In this document: one piece after another, positions 1-6,549 of the stretch
Layout of the letters: every line of letters starts with the position of its first letter
Numbering within the stretch: the first letter of the stretch is position 1
Source: Cyanobacteria bacterium K_DeepCast_35m_m2_023
Lineage (GTDB): Bacteria > Cyanobacteriota > Cyanobacteriia > PCC-6307 > Cyanobiaceae
NCBI GenBank assembly: GCA_016882345.1
Contig: VGQR01000034.1
Span: 1-11,871 of the forward strand
Length of the DNA: 11,871 nucleotides
Direction of reading: 5' to 3'
Program-made: the position numbers and the translations under genes
Notes under the pieces: generated by a model
The model's database searches: none
What the model was told of the DNA's origin: nothing
What the model saw: the letters and a program-made list of their open reading frames with translations, nothing else

Positions 1-69
1 CTCTGCCGCGACGCCGAGGGCACCAACCCCGTCACCGGCGTGGACACGCGGATCAGCCTGGGCTGTTAA
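1..69 (+). CDS. C-terminal end of an unidentified protein (partial)
   Basis: The first frame is open from the window edge to a TAA stop at 67-69. It encodes 22 residues that begin Leu-Cys-Arg-Asp and end in TRISLGC, so there are two cysteines, one of them the last residue. The stop overlaps the stop of the leftward oxidase gene within the palindrome GTTAAC, which is a convergent arrangement. Too little is present to name a family. The frame is accepted as coding because its third codon positions are almost all G or C, as in the neighbouring genes, and because it ends exactly where the opposing gene ends. Confidence 0.55.
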   Translation, partial: LCRDAEGTNPVTGVDTRISLGC

Positions 70-1443
70 CGCTCCAGCCAACCCCGCAGCTTGCCGGGGT
101 TGAGCAGGCCCTTGGGGTCATACAGCGCCTTGGCAGCCACCTGGTCGGCATCGACCACCCCCAGGCCGCCGTCTTCGACGGTGATCACATGGGGGTTGAA
201 CAGAAACGCGCCGAGCTCCCGGCAGTCGGCGATCAGACGCTCCAGCGCTTCGGCACCCTGCCAGCGCAGCAGCGGCAGGCAGGCCAGCCGCGGGGCCCCC
301 TGGTTGCGCACCGCTTCGATGTGCCACAGCAGGCTGTCGCCCCAGCGCTGGCGCAGGGCGTGCAGACAGGGCCCTTCGGGCTGGGGCAGCAGCAGCTGCA
401 GGTAGGTCCAGTCGCTGTGGTGGCTGCGCCAGTGCAGGGTGGTGTGATTCCAGCCCAGTTCGCGCAGCGGGATTCCTGTGCTGCCGTTCTGCGACTGCTG
501 CCAGAGCAGTTCACCGCCCAGCAGGCGCATCAGCCCCGGCAAGGTTGCGAGCGCGGCGGGTGCGGCCAGCAGCAGCAGCCGGTGCTCGTCGCCCGCCTGC
601 GGGCAGCCCACTGGCCAGGGCATCTGCCGCGCCACCGCCGCTTCGAGCAGGTTGAGGCTGTTGAGCTCGAGGGCAGTGCAGGTGCTGGGCGGCGGCGAGG
701 GCCTGATCCCACGTTGCGAAACCCACCACCAGTTGCACCCAATCGACGGCTTCGCAGCTCGGCAGCCGCAGGGCCGTGATGATGCCGTTGGTGCCGTAGG
801 CATGGTTGAGCGCTTCGCTGCCCTGGGCATCGAGCCGCAGCAATCGCGGTTCCGGTTCCACGGTGACGACCTCAAGACCCAGCAGGTTGCCCGCATCGCG
901 CAGAAAGCCCCAGCGCATCGAGCCGATCCCGCCCGAGCCGCCGGCGATGAACCCGCCGATGGTGGCGCTGCGCACGGTGCTGGGCATCAGCCGCAGGGCC
1001 CGCCCCTGCGTCGTCAGCTGACGCTCCAGTTCGCCCATCAGGCAACCGGCTTCCACCTCGACGATGCCCGTGTCGGGGTCGAGCCGGCGCAGTTGGTTGA
1101 GCCCCGACAGGTCGAGCACCACTCCACCTGCCAACGGCACGCACTGGCCGTAGTTGCCGCTGCCGCTGCCGCGGCAGGTGAGCGGGATCGTCGCTGTGGC
1201 GCAGGCGGCAGCCACCGTCATCACCTGCTCGATCTGGGTGGGCCGCAGCACCAGTTGGGCGCAGCATCCGTCGAAGCGGGGCCGCAGCAGCGGCGAATAG
1301 TCGTAATAATCGCGCGACAGCCTCTGCAGCCTGGCTGGGTCATCGCTGCCGACCCACTCCAGCTGGGGATGCTGTGCCAACAGCCGCTGGCGCAGCTGCT
1401 CGATGCTGCTGGCCGACGGGATTTCGGGCAATCGCTGGCTCAT
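66..1443 (-). pseudogene. FAD-binding oxidoreductase (GlcD-type), interrupted by a frameshift
   Basis: The gene encodes an FAD-linked oxidase of the GlcD/vanillyl-alcohol-oxidase fold, which as a family oxidises 2-hydroxy acids or related alcohols. It starts at the ATG at 1443-1441. The first part (about 256 residues, 1443-676) carries the FAD-binding half: RGSGSGNYGQ (residues 91-100), GGVVLDLSGL (107-116) and the glycine-rich stretch TIGGFIAGGSGGIGSMRWGF (161-180). The second part (about 202 residues, 674-69) holds the C-terminal cap and ends with the family signature DPKGLLNPGK. The two halves lie in different frames. They join if one base is dropped near 675, in CAC-T-GCC-CTC, giving about 458 residues, a normal family length. 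Without correction the first frame runs on to 511 in unrelated low-complexity sequence. No slippery heptamer is visible, so a mutation or a sequencing error is likelier than programmed frameshifting. The start overlaps the upstream amidohydrolase stop as ATGA, so translation is probably coupled. Confidence 0.85.
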
Positions 1444-2705
1444 GGGGCCAAGCCTTGCAGAGGCGGTTGCTGCGCAAGCCAGCGACCCGCCCGCATCACC
1501 CGTCTGGCGGGCGGCCGTGCCAGCACATCACCCCAGCTGCTGGCTTCGAGCACCAGCAGATCGGCCGGGGCCCCTGGGCGCAGCACCCCATCCCAATCGA
1601 GCCCCATCACCCGCGCTGCGGCGGTGGTGAACGGCGCCAGCCCCTGCCGCTGGCGCGGATCGAGATGGCTGCTGATCACACACAGCCGCAGCAGGTCGAT
1701 CGGGTCGTAGTCGCCGCCTGGGAACCAGGCGTCCTGCACGTTGTCACCCCCGACGGCGACGGCGACGCCCGCCCGTTGCAGGGTGCGGATCGGGGCCTGG
1801 GGCCTCAGGCAGGGGGTCTGGTCCTGGCGGCGACCCAGCAGCCATAGGTTGGTGCGCGGCAAGGCCACCACGGCCAGCCCTGCAGCGGCCATGACTTCGG
1901 CGAGCCGGGCGCAGCGACGCGGCTCCAGCAGACCCATGCTGCTGGCGTGGCTGCAGGTGATCGGCACCCCGGAGCGCCGCTCGCGCGCCACCTGGGCGAT
2001 GCGGCTGACCCCCAGCCCTGGGGCGGTTTCGCTTTCGTCAACATGCAGATCGATGCCGCAGCCGTGGCGCTCGGCCAGGGTCAGCAGCGCGTGCAGGGCC
2101 TGGCTGTCGCCGCCGGCGTGGTCAAAGGGCGGTCCCAGCACCCCGCCCAGCAGCCCCCCGGCTGCGGCAACCTGCGCAGCCAGGGGCTCGGCCTCGGGAC
2201 CCAGCCAGAACGCAATGGGCACCAGGGCCACCAGCTGCAGCTCCACGCGCCCAGCCCAGCGCCGTCGTTGCTCGCGCAACACGTCCCAGCTGGCCGCCGA
2301 GGCCGCGCCGCTGCCGCTGTCGATGTGGCTGCGGATGGCGCGCAGACCGTGCTGCCAGGCCTGCTGCAGGGCACGCTCACTGCGTTGCTCGACCTGGGCG
2401 GCGCTGCGCTGGGCGATTTCGCGCAGGTTGGCGGCCAGGGCAGCTGCCATGTCGCCGCTGGGGTTGGCAACGTCTGCGGCGCTGTAGCTCTTGTCGAGGT
2501 GGGCGTGGGGTTCGCTGGGGCAGCTGATCGCCAGCGGTGCTGCTGGCCGCGCCACCTCGCCAGGTCGCGAGGCTGCGTCGGCGTCGATCGCGGCAACCCG
2601 TGGGCCATCGAGCCTGAGTTGCACCGTCACCAACCCGTCGCCATCGGCCGGCGGCAGGTCGATCTGGCGGGCATCGATCAGGCTGCGCGGGATCCGCAGG
2701 CGCAT
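1440..2705 (-). CDS. Cytosine-deaminase-like (CodA-type) amidohydrolase
   Basis: This 421-residue protein is a metal-dependent hydrolase of the amidohydrolase superfamily, closest by motif to bacterial cytosine deaminase CodA. Visible motifs are EPHAHLDK (metal ligands H67 and H69), HVDES (metal ligand H221, catalytic E224), CSHASSMG (H253) and GGDNVQDAWFPGG (metal ligand D321). Their order and spacing match CodA H61/H63, H214/E217, H246 and D313. The C-terminal part, GAPADLLVLEAS, is the usual barrel-closing composite domain. Two CodA substrate residues differ: the residue after D321 is Asn (D314 in CodA), and the QE in the CodA substrate loop (Q156) has no counterpart in VALVPIAFW (159-167). 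The enzyme is therefore likely to be an intact deaminase or hydrolase acting on some nitrogen ring or amide, but perhaps not cytosine. It lies 2 bp after the DUF4359 gene and overlaps the oxidase gene by 4 bp. Confidence 0.85.
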   Translation of the reverse strand: MRLRIPRSLIDARQIDLPPADGDGLVTVQLRLDGPRVAAIDADAASRPGEVARPAAPLAISCPSEPHAHLDKSYSAADVANPSGDMAAALAANLREIAQRSAAQVEQRSERALQQAWQHGLRAIRSHIDSGSGAASAASWDVLREQRRRWAGRVELQLVALVPIAFWLGPEAEPLAAQVAAAGGLLGGVLGPPFDHAGGDSQALHALLTLAERHGCGIDLHVDESETAPGLGVSRIAQVARERRSGVPITCSHASSMGLLEPRRCARLAEVMAAAGLAVVALPRTNLWLLGRRQDQTPCLRPQAPIRTLQRAGVAVAVGGDNVQDAWFPGGDYDPIDLLRLCVISSHLDPRQRQGLAPFTTAAARVMGLDWDGVLRPGAPADLLVLEASSWGDVLARPPARRVMRAGRWLAQQPPLQGLAP

Positions 2706-2707
2706 CG

Positions 2708-3109
2708 TCAGGGTGTGCTGGTGGCGTTCAACACCACAAAAGTCCCTGCCGCGGCGATCGTTGTGACGGCGTACTGGGGAACCCGCCAGTTGGGCAGCAG
2801 CTGCTGACCGCCGAAGCGGGTGCTGTACACGCTGGCGATGCCGATGTTCACCCGCTTGCTGTGCTCACGGGCGATGCGGCCCAGGGTCTGGCGCTGGGCT
2901 TGAACCATGGCGGGGCAGTTGGTGAGAACCAGCTGCAACATCAGCGGCAGCGACGGCTTCTGGCACAGCTCCTGGTCGATCAGCTCAACCAGTTGCGAGG
3001 CCGCAAACTCCTCGAAGTCGCGGGGGCTGGGGTTGGTGATCGCCAGTCCGCAGGTGGCTGCTGCCAGAACGGCGGCCAGCACCAGTGCATATTGCCTGCG
3101 AAACCTCAC
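2708..3109 (-). CDS. Small exported DUF4359 family protein
   Basis: This 133-residue protein starts with a basic N-terminus and a hydrophobic stretch (residues 7-23) that looks like a signal peptide or membrane anchor. TNPSPRDFEEFAASQL (25-40) follows, then cysteines at 49 and 65, and a C-terminal region rich in beta-strand-forming residues. The TNPSP..(Y/F)EE(Y/F)AA block and the Cys pair are how I recognise cyanobacterial DUF4359, whose function is unknown. The Cys pair could form a disulfide in the periplasm or thylakoid lumen, which is an inference. The Cys at residue 20 does not fit a lipobox. The GTG start at 3109-3107 is chosen because a strong GGAGG lies 7 bases upstream. The gene sits between the regulator and the amidohydrolase (2-bp gap), so it is probably co-transcribed with them. 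Confidence 0.75.
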   Translation of the reverse strand: MRFRRQYALVLAAVLAAATCGLAITNPSPRDFEEFAASQLVELIDQELCQKPSLPLMLQLVLTNCPAMVQAQRQTLGRIAREHSKRVNIGIASVYSTRFGGQQLLPNWRVPQYAVTTIAAAGTFVVLNATSTP

Positions 3110-3116
3110 CTGTGGA

Positions 3117-3121
3117 CCTCC
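3117..3121 (-). promoter_or_regulatory. Shine-Dalgarno site of the DUF4359 gene
   Basis: On the minus strand GGAGG lies 7 bases before the GTG at 3109-3107. It is the clearest ribosome-binding site in the window, where most other starts have weak ones, and it fixes the GTG as the start codon. Confidence 0.7.
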
Positions 3122-3142
3122 AGAGCCCCGATGGCGGCCACA

Positions 3143-4006
3143 TCATGACGGCAAATCCAGCGATGGGATTCGTTTCCGAAGCAGGCTCAGACGCTCTCGT
3201 AACAGTGTCAGCAACGCGCGAAGTGCGGGGTGAGTCGACCAGTCGTGGTGCACGGCCACCACATCAGCGCTCGTGTACGGCGTCTCAAAATCCAGGGCCA
3301 CGAGCTCCGGTTTGAGCAGGCACGTCATCGCGTTGCCATACAGGCGTGCCGCGGCGCTCTCGAGTCGTCGGCATGGCCGCCCCCCCGAGGCGATCATCGC
3401 GGCGTCCATCCGTTCCAGGATGCGGCGGCATCCGGGGTTGATGAAGCTCGAATGGGTCAGCGTGCTGTTGTCGGCAATGTCACCGATGGTCAGACCCTTG
3501 TCCCTGGCCAGGCAGTGCTGACGGTGCACCAGGATCTGCAGCGGCTTGCGGCTCAAGGTCATAAAGCACAGCTGGGGGTGCTCGTCCGCTACGGCTTCCG
3601 GACCGGTGATCGGGGCCGCATCGATGACGCGCTCCTCCAGCAGGGCAAGGCTGGCGCAGTTGTTGCTTCCGTGCAGCGGAGCGGGGTTGACCACCCAGTT
3701 GCAAGGGACGGGCTCGAGCGCCAGATGCCGCAGCCAGGTAGTGGCTTGCAGCCGCAGGCCTCGCTGCTGATGAAACCGCAGCGCCTGGTGGATCGTGCGC
3801 AATTGCGCCAACAACCCCTGGTCATCGGCGATCACGGGGTGGCTGCGCGACGTGAGCGTCAATCCCAACTCGTTGAGCCGATGGCAGCTGCGCTTCGCGA
3901 TCCGGCAGATCCTGCTCTGACTGGAGACCAGTTGCTCGGCCACCGCCTGCTGGGTTCCCAACCAGGCGTGCAGGTCGAGACAGGCCAGTTCTTCGATGGA
4001 CAGCAT
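3143..4006 (-). CDS. LysR-like transcriptional regulator (divergent)
   Basis: This 287-residue protein has an N-terminal winged-helix region of LysR type at about residues 5-50. It reads LDLHAWLGTQQAVAEQLVSS followed by QSRICRIAK, which matches the LysR pattern of a first helix, an AA..L..SQ recognition segment and a following arginine. The usual LE..LG..LF continuation is replaced by RLNELGLTL. Residues about 90-270 look like the periplasmic-binding-protein-type effector domain. An effector cannot be named. The start at 4006 is the first plausible ATG before the helix, but no good ribosome-binding site is visible. The gene is first in a leftward run with DUF4359 (33-bp gap), the amidohydrolase and the oxidase, so it may control its own operon. 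An inverted repeat 31 bp upstream (4038-4059) is a candidate operator. The LysR assignment rests on pattern resemblance rather than a perfect signature. Confidence 0.65.
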   Translation of the reverse strand: MLSIEELACLDLHAWLGTQQAVAEQLVSSQSRICRIAKRSCHRLNELGLTLTSRSHPVIADDQGLLAQLRTIHQALRFHQQRGLRLQATTWLRHLALEPVPCNWVVNPAPLHGSNNCASLALLEERVIDAAPITGPEAVADEHPQLCFMTLSRKPLQILVHRQHCLARDKGLTIGDIADNSTLTHSSFINPGCRRILERMDAAMIASGGRPCRRLESAAARLYGNAMTCLLKPELVALDFETPYTSADVVAVHHDWSTHPALRALLTLLRERLSLLRKRIPSLDLPS

Positions 4007-4037
4007 GGGCCAGATGCAGCGATGGCACCACTGCCGT

Positions 4038-4059
4038 CAGTCTGTTGAGCTTCAGACTG
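4038..4059. repeat. Inverted repeat upstream of the LysR-like gene (candidate operator or leader hairpin)
   Basis: CAGTCTG (4038-4044) and CAGACTG (4053-4059) are perfect 7-base inverted arms around the 8-base spacer TTGAGCTT. It lies 31 bp before the regulator start codon. Palindromic T-N11-A-like sites near the promoter are typical LysR-family targets, so autoregulation is possible. A leader hairpin is the alternative. There is no U-tract, so it is not an intrinsic terminator. Confidence 0.4.
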
Positions 4060-4067
4060 TTGGGCAG

Positions 4068-4085
4068 CCTCCCTGTGTTGGGAGG
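4068..4085. repeat. Second inverted repeat in the same intergenic region
   Basis: CCTCCC (4068-4073) and GGGAGG (4080-4085) form perfect 6-base arms around TGTGTT. It is 8 bases from the 4038-4059 repeat, making a tandem pair between the regulator and tRNA-His. No T-run follows on either strand, so terminator function is unlikely. The role is unknown. Confidence 0.35.
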
Positions 4086-4127
4086 GGTGCTTGCCGCATC
4101 GGCCTTTGGTAGGTTGAGCATGCCGCG

Positions 4128-4200
4128 GCGGGCGTAGCCAAGCGGTTAAGGCAGCGGCTTGTGGCGCCGCCACTCGGGGGTTCGAATCCCCTCGCTCGCC
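4128..4200 (+). tRNA. trnH: tRNA-His (anticodon GTG)
   Basis: A full cloverleaf can be drawn. The acceptor stem is GCGGGCG/CGCTCGC with one G-T pair. The D-arm begins with GCC and has the loop AGCGGTTAA. The anticodon stem GCGGC/GCCGC encloses TTGTGGC, with anticodon GTG. The variable region is CACTC, and the T-arm is GGGGG-TTCGAAT-CCCCT. The base before the gene (G at 4127) pairs with the discriminator C at 4200. This is the encoded G-1, the identity element typical of bacterial tRNA-His, so the mature molecule probably begins at 4127. CCA is not encoded (CTT follows) and must be added enzymatically, as is common in cyanobacteria. The gene stands alone on the plus strand between two leftward gene groups and is followed directly by a terminator. 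Confidence 0.97.
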
Positions 4201-4211
4201 CTTGCATGCTG

Positions 4212-4245
4212 AAGCCGTAATCCAGAGCGGATTGCGGCTTTTTTT
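4212..4245 (+). terminator. Intrinsic terminator of tRNA-His
   Basis: AAGCCGTAATCC (4212-4223) pairs over 12 bp, with one G-T, with GGATTGCGGCTT (4229-4240) around the loop AGAGC. A run of T to 4245 follows. This is the strongest intrinsic terminator in the window and begins 12 bases after the tRNA. The last bases of the T-run also form the TAA stop of the opposing DUF1611 gene. On the minus strand no U-tract follows the stem, so termination there is less certain. Confidence 0.92.
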
Positions 4246-5335
4246 ATGGCAGGCCCGGCTCGGCCGCCAGCAGAGCCTCGAGCAGGGGTGCGGCGCCATC
4301 GCGCACGGGGTCGTGGCAGACCAGGCCGGTGGCCGCGGCGATCTCGCCCCGGGCCTGTTCGGCGGCCGCCACAGTGAGCAGGGCGGTGTTGAGGGCAATG
4401 GCGCGCACCCGTGGCCGCAACCCATCGGGCCGGGCCAGGGCAGCCAGGGCCTCGACGGCGCTGATCAGCTCGGGCAAGGGTGGGATCGGCAGCTGCTCGA
4501 GTCCCTTGATGTGCCGTTGGCCGGCGCGATGCACCAGCAGCAACTCGGTGGGCTGGCTGCCGCGCAGCAGCGGCAGTGTGGCGGTCGAGCCCGGATGGGC
4601 CAGCGAACCCTGGCCTTCCACCAGGATCCAGCTCTCGGGGCCCGCCCCAGTGGCAGCCTCAAGGACCGCCGCCTCGATCGCACCGGCGGCGTAGTCGACC
4701 CGCACGGCGTCGAGGGCTACGCCACTGCCGCTGATCAGGATGCCGGCCTGGCCGGTGCCGACAAAACGGGCATCGAGGTCGCGCCGCCTGGCCTCAAGCT
4801 GCAGCTCGAGGCAGGCGCTCATCTTGCCCACGGCCATGTCCGATCCCACCGCCAGCAGCCGGCGGCAGGGCAGGGCGGCGGCGCGGGCGGCGGCCACCCG
4901 CAGGGCCTTGGGCTCCTGGCGCAGATCCCAGATCCAACGGCCCGGTTGCACCAGCGCCGCTAGCTCGGGATCGTCGCCCAGACGGCTGTGCAGACCGTTG
5001 GCGACGCTCAACCCCGCGGCCAGGGCCGCCGCCACATCGCGCCGCATCGGTTCAGGCAGCTGGCCCCCCGAGGGGGCCAGGCCGATCACGGCCACATCGG
5101 GGGCCATGCCCAGCGCCAGGGCCTCGTCGAGCGAGGCCACAACCGCTGCCGGGTGGTCGATGCCACAGATCACCGCCAGCGAGCGACCCGCCTGCTCGGG
5201 GTCCACCACCGCCACGATCGGGTTGCGGCTGTAGCGCAGCATCGCCAGACCGGTCTTGCCGCTCAGATTGGTCGTGCCGCCATGGAGCAGCAGCACCAGT
5301 GATTGGTCGGCGGTGAACACGGCGGGATTGCCCAT
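4244..5335 (-). CDS. DUF1611 / DgcN-like P-loop protein (probable D-glutamate N-acetyltransferase family)
   Basis: This 363-residue protein belongs to the DUF1611 family, characterised members of which (DgcN) N-acetylate D-glutamate for catabolism. The N-terminal half (about 1-150) is a Rossmann-like domain with ICGIDHPAAVVASLDEAL (57-74) and IGLAPSGGQLP (84-94). The C-terminal half begins with the P-loop VGSDMAVGKMSACLEL (163-178; GK at 170-171), followed by FVGTGQAGILISG (191-203) and VEGQGSLAHPGS (239-250), all family hallmarks. The length is normal. The start at 5335 was taken as the first ATG before HGGTTNLSGKTGLA; GAGG lies just upstream but too close to be ideal. The racemase-like gene ends 18 bp upstream, so the two are probably one operon. 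The N-acetyl-D-glutamate role is inferred from family and pairing. Cyanobacterial members have not, to my knowledge, been tested. Confidence 0.88.
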   Translation of the reverse strand: MGNPAVFTADQSLVLLLHGGTTNLSGKTGLAMLRYSRNPIVAVVDPEQAGRSLAVICGIDHPAAVVASLDEALALGMAPDVAVIGLAPSGGQLPEPMRRDVAAALAAGLSVANGLHSRLGDDPELAALVQPGRWIWDLRQEPKALRVAAARAAALPCRRLLAVGSDMAVGKMSACLELQLEARRRDLDARFVGTGQAGILISGSGVALDAVRVDYAAGAIEAAVLEAATGAGPESWILVEGQGSLAHPGSTATLPLLRGSQPTELLLVHRAGQRHIKGLEQLPIPPLPELISAVEALAALARPDGLRPRVRAIALNTALLTVAAAEQARGEIAAATGLVCHDPVRDGAAPLLEALLAAEPGLP

Positions 5336-5353
5336 GGGCCTCGGTGCTGGCTC

Positions 5354-6460
5354 TCAGCCTGGCAACGGAGTCGGATCTGTGGAAGCGGCCCAGCGCATGC
5401 CATGGCCCGCCCCGCGGGGCGGTGTGAGCACATCTGCGCATCGCTCGAGCCCGGCAAAGGGATCGTTGATCAAGTTGAGATGGCTGTCGAGATCGGGCCA
5501 CTGCACCAGCGGCAGCAGCTGGGCTGCCGCCCCATTGAGCAGGCTGCTGTCGCCGTAGCAGCCCAACATCAGCTGCAGCCCCAGGCTGCGGGCGCTGTGG
5601 GCCATGGCCAGGGCCTCGCCCAGGCCGCCGCTCTTGAGCAGCTTGATGTTGATGCCATCGACGTGGGGTGCCAGGCGCAGCACATCGTCCCGGTTCCAGC
5701 AGCTCTCGTCGGCCACCAGCGGCAGAGGGCAGTGGGGTTTGAGGGCGGCGAAGCCGGCCGTGTCGGCCTGCACATCGCTGCTTGGGGCCAGGGGCTGTTC
5801 CAGCAGCACGACCCCGTGCTCGGCCAGCCACGGGGCCATGGCCTTGGCGGCGATCAGGGTCCAGCCGCCGTTGGCATCGATCTGCAGCTCATGGGCCTGG
5901 CCTGTGTGTTGGCTGCGTTGCTGCAAGCGATCGCGCACCGCCCGCACCAGGGCGCGGTCGTGCTCGAGGCCGTCGGGGCTGCCCAGCTTGAGCTTGATGC
6001 GGCTGGCGGGCAGCAGGTGCCACCAGCGCTCCAGCCGCTCCAGGACCGCCTCGACCGTCCCCAGTCCCAGGGTGACGCTGGTGGCGACGCAGGCCTCCGG
6101 ATCCAGCCCCCAGAGCTGGTGCAGCGGCTGGTCCTGCTGCTTGCCCCACCAGTCATGCAAGGCCAGATCCAGACCGCAACGGGCTGGCGGGCTCAGATCC
6201 GCCAGCAGCGGCTCCCAGGTCTGGGGGCTCAGTGCAGCTGCTGAGGCTTCCAACCGTGGGGCGCAAGCGTCCAGCTCTGCGGCGATCGCCGCGCTGTCAT
6301 AGCGACGGTGGCCCGTGTCAAACCCGCCGGTCTCGCCCAGGCCGGTGATGCCGTTGTGTTCGAGTTGCAGCAGCAGGTGTTCGCTGCCGCGGCTGCTGCC
6401 GCGGCTGATGGCCAAGGCCACCGCCTTGGTCAACGACAGGCGACACAATCGCAGCTGCAT
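5354..6460 (-). CDS. Enolase-superfamily racemase/epimerase (dipeptide epimerase or N-acetyl-D-glutamate racemase type)
   Basis: The 368-residue protein has the muconate-lactonizing subgroup active site. In order these are IKLKLG with K156 and K158 (second Lys as acid/base), metal ligands D195 (IDANGG), E221 (LLEQPL) and D251 (VADES), and opposing base K273 (NIKLLKSGG). WPDLDSHLNL (321-330) contains the D-x-D (323/325) that in L-Ala-D/L-Glu epimerases holds the dipeptide amino group. A DgcN-like gene follows 18 bp downstream. In bacteria using that pair the partner, DgcA, racemises N-acetyl-D-glutamate. The substrate is thus either a murein-type dipeptide or N-acetyl-glutamate. The frame is also open from ATGs at 6490 and 6505. 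I prefer 6460 because MQLRLCRLSL begins directly with the first strand of the family fold. A 12-bp tandem duplication gives SRGS-SRGS near residues 19-26. The gene is divergent from miaB. Confidence 0.88.
   Translation of the reverse strand: MQLRLCRLSLTKAVALAISRGSSRGSEHLLLQLEHNGITGLGETGGFDTGHRRYDSAAIAAELDACAPRLEASAAALSPQTWEPLLADLSPPARCGLDLALHDWWGKQQDQPLHQLWGLDPEACVATSVTLGLGTVEAVLERLERWWHLLPASRIKLKLGSPDGLEHDRALVRAVRDRLQQRSQHTGQAHELQIDANGGWTLIAAKAMAPWLAEHGVVLLEQPLAPSSDVQADTAGFAALKPHCPLPLVADESCWNRDDVLRLAPHVDGINIKLLKSGGLGEALAMAHSARSLGLQLMLGCYGDSSLLNGAAAQLLPLVQWPDLDSHLNLINDPFAGLERCADVLTPPRGAGHGMRWAASTDPTPLPG
6383..6406. repeat. 12-bp perfect tandem duplication inside the epimerase gene
   Basis: GCTGCCGCGGCT occurs twice in direct succession (6383-6394 and 6395-6406). 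In the gene's frame it encodes SRGS twice (residues 19-26). It keeps the frame and lies in the N-terminal capping-domain loop, which touches substrate in this superfamily. Confidence 0.85.
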
Positions 6461-6549
6461 GGCGCTTCTGTTGCCTGGCAACGCTGACATAGAGCCGCGG
6501 CCCATGCGTCGAGCGCGATGGCCGACACTGAGACCACTGCCTCTGGGCC

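Noticed and set aside
670..690. Programmed ribosomal frameshift in the FAD oxidase
   Set aside because: No slippery heptamer, upstream Shine-Dalgarno-like stimulator or clear downstream hairpin is visible at the junction.
478..1710. 410-codon plus-strand frame opposite the FAD oxidase and amidohydrolase
   Set aside because: It crosses the boundary of two recognised genes, has low-complexity Gln/Arg/Ala composition and no motif. The opposing frames carry the family signatures.
4091..4120. Promoter for tRNA-His (TTGCCG and TAGGTT)
   Set aside because: The two boxes are only 13 bases apart and both are weak matches. A promoter must exist but cannot be placed from sequence.
3822..4121. Minus-strand frame beginning upstream of the LysR-like gene, which might extend that gene by a frameshift
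   Set aside because: Its first 40 codons resemble no helix-turn-helix or leader, and the LysR-like protein is already of normal length with its DNA-binding helices at the N-terminus.
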